Shown piece after piece: positions 9,771 to 12,433 of a DNA stretch of 12,433 nucleotides. Origin of the DNA: an uncultured Phaeodactylibacter sp. Its GTDB lineage: Bacteria > Bacteroidota > Bacteroidia > Chitinophagales > Saprospiraceae. The DNA lies in assembly GCA_913062745.1 (NCBI GenBank), contig CAJXXJ010000042.1:1-12433 (forward strand). Direction: 5' to 3'. Positions within the stretch are counted from its first letter, which is position 1. Each line of letters begins with the position of its first letter. The notes beneath the pieces were generated by a model. That model was not told the origin of the DNA and made no database searches. It was given only the letters and a program-made list of their open reading frames with translations. Made by a program: the position numbers and the translations under genes.

Positions 9771-9962
9771 ATGTTTTTGCTTAACCTTCTGGAAGCCAAG
9801 GCAGTATTTCTGCTAATGGTCTTCCTGCTGATCGTAATTCCTGTATGGATTTTGCTCGTAGCTTTCACTAAGAAGAAAGGGAAAGCGGATAATGTCGATG
9901 CTCCGGAGGAATCCGCTGATTCGGTATCGGCTAAAGAGCCCGAAGATATTGAGACGGTATAG
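9771..9962 (+). CDS. Small single-pass membrane protein, 63 aa, unknown function
   Basis: I do not recognise the family. Residues about 11-32 (AVFLLMVFLLIVIPVWILLV) form one strong transmembrane helix. A basic stop-transfer cluster KKKGK follows at 34-38, then an acidic, Ser/Ala-rich tail rich in Glu and Asp. By the positive-inside rule the tail should be cytoplasmic and the short N terminus outside. The order helix, lysines, acidic tail is a coherent protein design rather than a random frame. The gene is flanked by hairpins on both sides and starts 93 nt after the giant gene, with A-rich sequence and no Shine-Dalgarno before its ATG. A role with the upstream exported protein is possible but only inferred from position. 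Confidence 0.7.
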   Translation: MFLLNLLEAKAVFLLMVFLLIVIPVWILLVAFTKKKGKADNVDAPEESADSVSAKEPEDIETV

Positions 9963-9970
9963 CTGTACTC

Positions 9971-10061
9971 AATAAAGTGCACGCGGATGTGCCATTGGCG
10001 GCCTCAACTGCGAAAGCAACAAGAGGCAGTTGATGCGCAGTCTGTGTGCGCTTTATTTTTT
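9971..10061 (+). terminator. Long structured terminator or ncRNA-like element
   Basis: Starting 8 nt after the stop of the 63-residue gene, 9971-9988 pairs with 10040-10057 as a continuous 18-bp stem. Inside it, 10004-10011 (TCAACTGC) pairs perfectly with 10026-10033 (GCAGTTGA) around a 14-nt loop. A run of six T follows at 10056-10061, as in Rho-independent terminators. Four of the 18 outer pairs are G-U when read as + strand RNA and would be A-C mismatches on the other strand, so the structure belongs to the + strand transcript. It is much longer than most terminators, leaving room for a further role. Confidence 0.65.
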
Positions 10062-10094
10062 GCTGCTGCTGTAAAATAGCTGTCATATTTAATC

Positions 10095-10124
10095 AGCCTC
10101 CGGACTGGGGGCTTTTCTTTTTTT
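10095..10124 (+). terminator. Rho-independent terminator
   Basis: A 7-bp stem (AGCCTCC at 10095-10101, GGGGGCT at 10107-10113, one U-G pair) with a 5-nt loop is followed by TTTCTTTTTTT. This is a classical terminator reading rightwards. It lies 33 nt after the T-run of the preceding structured element and insulates the desaturase gene from upstream transcription. Confidence 0.8.
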
Positions 10125-10255
10125 ACTTTTATTGGGAGTGAATTTATTTTTCGTTTCGTCTTTTCCCTCCGTTGTTCGCCATTTGCGGCATCAGGCAGTA
10201 AAAGCCAAACAAACATTAGCAATTAACTTTCCGTAATACTATCCAGTCTTTTCTA

Positions 10256-11377
10256 ATGAACATTCAAGACATCAAATTCAGCCGTGACCGCGGCCAGAAA
10301 GAATTCTCACTTGCTTTGCGCAAGCGGGTAAACGATTACTTCAAGACCACGGGCCGCAGCCGTTTTGCGGATACCCCTATGGTCGTTAAAACCATTGTTT
10401 TGCTCGCCATCTTTGGTGGCATCTACGCCAGCATCATCGGCGGTTGGGTCAGTAGCCCGTGGCTGATGATCGGGCTGTGGACGCTGCTTGGCATCGTGAC
10501 GGCAGGCATTGGCTTTTCCGTTATGCATGACGCTAACCACGGGGCTTACAGCCGCAATAAGTACGTGAATGCTGTGCTTGGCTACGTCATCAATTTCATC
10601 GGCGGTTTTTCCATCAACTGGAAAATACAGCACAATACCCTGCACCATTCCTTTACGAATGTACACGGCGCGGATGAAGATATCGACGCCGGCAAGCTGC
10701 TGCGCTTTTCCCCGGAACAGGAGCACTACTGGTTCCACCGTTTCCAGCACATTTATGCCTGGTTCCTGTACAGCCTGATGACGCATATGTGGATCACTAC
10801 CAAGGATTTCAAGCAGCTCATCCGCTACCGCGACAACGGCTTGCTCGAGCAGCACGAGATTTCCTTCGGCCGGGCCCTTTCCGAGCTCTTGTTTATCAAG
10901 GTGCTGTACTATGGTTATCTGCTGGTTATTCCGATTGTGTTCTCTCCGGTATCCTGGTGGGTGACGCTGATCGGCTTTGCCATCATGCACTTCGCGTTAG
11001 GCTTCCTGCTGGCTTGTGTTTTCCAAACTGCGCACGTCATGGAGTCTTCGCTCTTCCCTGGCACTGACGGCGAGGGCGAGCTGCAGCACAACTGGGCGGT
11101 ACACCAACTGATGACTACGACCAACTACGCGCCCAACAACCGGATTTTGTCCTGGTTTGTGGGCGGGCTCAATTATCAGGTGGAGCACCACTTGTTCCCG
11201 AATATTTGCCATACGCACTACCGGCGCATCAGCCAGATTGTAAAAGAGACAGCGGAGGAGTATAACCTGCCCTACCACACGCTGCCTTCTTTCCGCTCGG
11301 CACTGCGTATTCACTGGCGCATGCTGCGTCAATTGGGCAGCGGCGGAGAGCTGAGCCCGATTCCGATCAAAGGCTAA
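10256..11377 (+). CDS. Membrane fatty acid desaturase (acyl-CoA/acyl-lipid type)
   Basis: This di-iron integral membrane enzyme introduces a double bond into acyl chains using O2 and an electron donor, adjusting membrane fluidity or making unsaturated lipids. The 373 residues show all three histidine boxes: HDANH at 91-95, HNTLHH at 126-131, and QVEHH at 308-312. The QxxHH form of the third box, within NYQVEHHLFPNI, is typical of the front-end/linoleoyl-CoA-like branch. No N-terminal cytochrome b5 domain is present, so electrons must come from a separate ferredoxin or similar carrier not in the window. Hydrophobic segments at about 43-65, 70-90, 104-120, 213-231 and 236-258 fit the expected four-helix core plus re-entrant parts. 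Regiospecificity cannot be read from sequence. The ATG has no Shine-Dalgarno sequence; the preceding 130 nt hold no convincing complete promoter. Confidence 0.94.
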   Translation: MNIQDIKFSRDRGQKEFSLALRKRVNDYFKTTGRSRFADTPMVVKTIVLLAIFGGIYASIIGGWVSSPWLMIGLWTLLGIVTAGIGFSVMHDANHGAYSRNKYVNAVLGYVINFIGGFSINWKIQHNTLHHSFTNVHGADEDIDAGKLLRFSPEQEHYWFHRFQHIYAWFLYSLMTHMWITTKDFKQLIRYRDNGLLEQHEISFGRALSELLFIKVLYYGYLLVIPIVFSPVSWWVTLIGFAIMHFALGFLLACVFQTAHVMESSLFPGTDGEGELQHNWAVHQLMTTTNYAPNNRILSWFVGGLNYQVEHHLFPNICHTHYRRISQIVKETAEEYNLPYHTLPSFRSALRIHWRMLRQLGSGGELSPIPIKG

Positions 11378-11413
11378 AAAGAAGAACGGCTCACAGCGGG
11401 GGCTGTGAGCCGT
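11376..11413 (-). terminator. Terminator for the CBS-domain gene, abutting the desaturase stop
   Basis: A perfect 11-bp stem (11386-11396 with 11403-11413) closes a 6-nt loop. Read on the - strand it is followed by TCTTCTTTTT, a good U-rich tail ending at the desaturase stop codon. On the + strand no T-run follows, although the hairpin sits 8 nt past the desaturase stop and could stabilise that mRNA. It separates two convergent genes. Confidence 0.8.
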
Positions 11414-11425
11414 CAGGTGGACGAA

Positions 11426-11441
11426 AGCGATGGGGATCGCT
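11426..11441. other. Perfect short hairpin, G4/C4 loop
   Basis: AGCGAT and ATCGCT form a perfect 6-bp stem around a GGGG loop (CCCC on the - strand). No T-run is attached. It lies in the convergent gap between the desaturase and CBS genes, between two other perfect hairpins. Confidence 0.5.
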
Positions 11442-11466
11442 GTGGGGTGTTCGCTTCCGCCCTTTT

Positions 11467-11488
11467 CGTGCCGCGGGGAAGCGGCACG
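11467..11488. other. Perfect GC-rich hairpin in the CBS-gene 3' region
   Basis: CGTGCCGC (11467-11474) and GCGGCACG (11481-11488) form a perfect 8-bp stem with loop GGGGAA (TTCCCC on the - strand). No T-run follows on either strand, so it is not a standard terminator. It lies 30 nt downstream of the CBS gene stop and would be part of its 3' UTR. Confidence 0.6.
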
Positions 11489-11518
11489 GGGATGGGAAGG
11501 AGTGGAGTTGTTCTTGAC

Positions 11519-12010
11519 TCAGGCGTTCTTGTTGAAGCGGGTCTGCTTAAATCCCGGCATAGCCGGTTCCCGCCCTTTCCAGCTGTCTGGTACGTGCTTG
11601 ATGAATGGTTTCATCTTCTGCACTGCTTTTAAGACATCTACGCGGCTGATTTGCCCTACGAGCTGCTGCCCGTCAACTACCGGCAGGCGCTTGTAGCCGC
11701 TGTGGACGAACTCAATAGCGGCGTCGAGTATCGTTTTGTCCGACCGTATGGTCTTGATGCCGGTAGACATGTAATGGCGTACGGTGCTTTTGCGCGAAGA
11801 GGGCTCCTGATTGTAGGGGCCTTCAATGAGGATGCGCAGGCAATCGACTTCGGATAGCATGCCGATTAGTTCGTCCTTTTCATTCAGTACCGGCGCGCCG
11901 GATATCCTTTTCTTCAGCAGGATGTCAGCCGCTTCCATGATATCCATATCAGGCTTGAAGGTGACGAGCTTGGTCGCCATGTAATCTGTAATAGGCGGAT
12001 AGTCTTTCAT
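11519..12010 (-). CDS. Two-CBS-domain protein
   Basis: The 163 residues consist almost entirely of a tandem CBS pair (Bateman module). CBS1 spans about 10-66, with MATKLVTFKPDMDIMEAADI, the core SGAPVLNEKDELIGMLSEVD, and Asp56 at the usual nucleotide-ribose position. CBS2 spans about 77-133, with YMSTGIKTIRSDKTILDAA, YKRLPVVDGQQLVGQISRVD and Asp125. Such modules bind adenine nucleotides (AMP, ATP, SAM) and act as energy or ligand sensors. There is no attached enzyme or channel domain, and the C-terminal 25 residues are basic and Pro-rich. The protein may act in trans; no target is evident nearby. The ATG has an A-rich upstream sequence and no Shine-Dalgarno sequence. The gene converges on the desaturase and diverges from the DUF92 gene. 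Confidence 0.9.
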   Translation of the reverse strand: MKDYPPITDYMATKLVTFKPDMDIMEAADILLKKRISGAPVLNEKDELIGMLSEVDCLRILIEGPYNQEPSSRKSTVRHYMSTGIKTIRSDKTILDAAIEFVHSGYKRLPVVDGQQLVGQISRVDVLKAVQKMKPFIKHVPDSWKGREPAMPGFKQTRFNKNA

Positions 12011-12138
12011 ACGGGCTGTGCTTTTTGTAGTATGTGATACATTTGCTTCCCTTAGAGGCTTTGGTGAATGCAGAACGGCCCGGCTGTCGGGCCCGAAAGG
12101 CAGTGCCTCCTATCGGGAACTGAAGTTAATAATACAAT

Positions 12139-12146
12139 TATGTTTG
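12139..12146 (+). promoter_or_regulatory. Putative -7 box (TATGTTTG) for the DUF92 gene
   Basis: This is an exact match to the Bacteroidota -7 consensus TAnnTTTG, 95 nt before the DUF92 start and on the same strand. No TTG or TTTG -33 element lies 17-23 nt upstream, so the call rests on one box and its intergenic position. Confidence 0.4.
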
Positions 12147-12154
12147 GACATTAG

Positions 12155-12162
12155 CAAATTTA
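12155..12162 (-). promoter_or_regulatory. Putative -7 box (TAAATTTG) for the CBS gene
   Basis: On the - strand this reads TAAATTTG, an exact TAnnTTTG match, about 145 nt before the CBS start. A TTCG sits 17 nt upstream, a 3-of-4 match to the TTTG -33 element. It would give a 5' leader of roughly 140 nt. Confidence 0.45.
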
Positions 12163-12241
12163 AGTTCGCCGAATTTATTCGAAGCGGAAGGAAAGCGGGT
12201 TTTGCGCCTGGTTTCCGGGCTTTTGTTTAGTTTGCGGGAAG

Positions 12242-12433
12242 ATGGAATTGGTATATCTACTCATCGGATTGGTGCTCATAGCAGTGTTGAGCCTCCGCCT
12301 GCGCTGGATTACTCCGGCCGGGGCTCTGTCGGGCGTTGTGGTAGCGGCGGCGGTTTACGCTGGCGGCGGGCTGTTAGCAATCGGGCTGCTGGGGATGTTC
12401 TTCCTGTTAGGCTCCCTGAGCACGAAGTGGGGG
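12242..12433 (+). CDS. DUF92-family (TIGR00297-like) integral membrane protein, N-terminal part
   Basis: An ATG at 12242 opens a frame that runs without stop for 64 codons off the window edge. The product is almost wholly hydrophobic: helices at about 3-17, 26-42 and 44-60. ITPAGALSG (23-31), then a Gly-rich turn YAGGGLLAIGLL, then MFFLLGSLSTKWG (52-64) match the N-terminal pattern I remember for DUF92 proteins: a 'lt.sGa..a...G......G..g..lL..FF..SS..tk' pattern. Some plant members (VTE6) are phytyl-phosphate kinases; bacterial roles are mostly unknown, perhaps polyprenyl or isoprenoid phosphate chemistry. It diverges from the CBS gene across 231 nt. The rest of the protein is outside the window. 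Confidence 0.75.
   Translation, partial: MELVYLLIGLVLIAVLSLRLRWITPAGALSGVVVAAAVYAGGGLLAIGLLGMFFLLGSLSTKWG

Noticed and set aside
9971..10057. Possible integron attC site, because of the long imperfect inverted repeat next to a small gene
   Set aside because: The expected RYYYAAC and GTTRRRY core boxes are absent (nearest strings are CCTCAAC and GTTGATG), no integrase or cassette array is visible, and the T-run fits a terminator better.
11426..11488. CsrA-type RNA with GGA in hairpin loops on the + strand
   Set aside because: Only one loop clearly contains GGA, the other hairpins do not fit the ANGGA loop, and CsrA is generally absent from Bacteroidota.
12018..12230. Open frame of 70 codons on the + strand between the CBS and DUF92 genes
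   Set aside because: The product has no coherent domain, membrane or composition pattern, and the frame runs through the promoter-like boxes and palindromes. The region looks regulatory.

Overview
The window is most likely chromosomal DNA from a member of the phylum Bacteroidota, perhaps a Saprospiria/Lewinella-like marine lineage. Four things suggest this: start codons generally lack Shine-Dalgarno sequences; the only good promoter-like boxes are of the TAnnTTTG type; there is a very large Sec-exported protein of a kind common in that phylum; and the base composition is moderately GC-rich. The phylum call is fairly safe. The class-level call is a guess from overall resemblance. I see no mobile element, CRISPR array, tRNA, rRNA or sign of recent gene transfer.

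Layout. (1) Positions 1-2796, + strand: the C-terminal half of glycerol kinase (glpK), then tRNA 2-selenouridine synthase (selU/mnmH), which overlaps selenophosphate synthase (selD). The last two form a self-contained module: SelD makes selenophosphate and SelU uses it to replace sulfur in wobble 2-thiouridine of tRNAs. (2) 2908-3297: a single-domain response regulator. (3) 3387-9677: folD, prmA and a 1521-residue secreted protein of unknown function, with gaps of only 6 and 9 nt, a likely operon. (4) 9771-9962: a 63-residue single-pass membrane protein, followed at once by an elaborate 87-nt structured terminator and then a second classical terminator. (5) 10256-11377: a membrane fatty acid desaturase with three histidine boxes. 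(6) 11519-12010, - strand: a two-CBS-domain protein convergent with the desaturase; the gap between them holds three perfect hairpins. (7) 12242 to the end: the start of a DUF92-family membrane protein, divergent from the CBS gene across a 231-nt region with opposed promoter-like boxes.

Most of the content is housekeeping: tRNA selenation, one-carbon metabolism, ribosomal protein methylation, glycerol use and lipid unsaturation. The parts that known families do not explain are the giant exported protein encoded behind folD-prmA, the small membrane protein with its structured 3' region, and the hairpin cluster between the desaturase and CBS genes. No clearly new defence or mobile system is visible.
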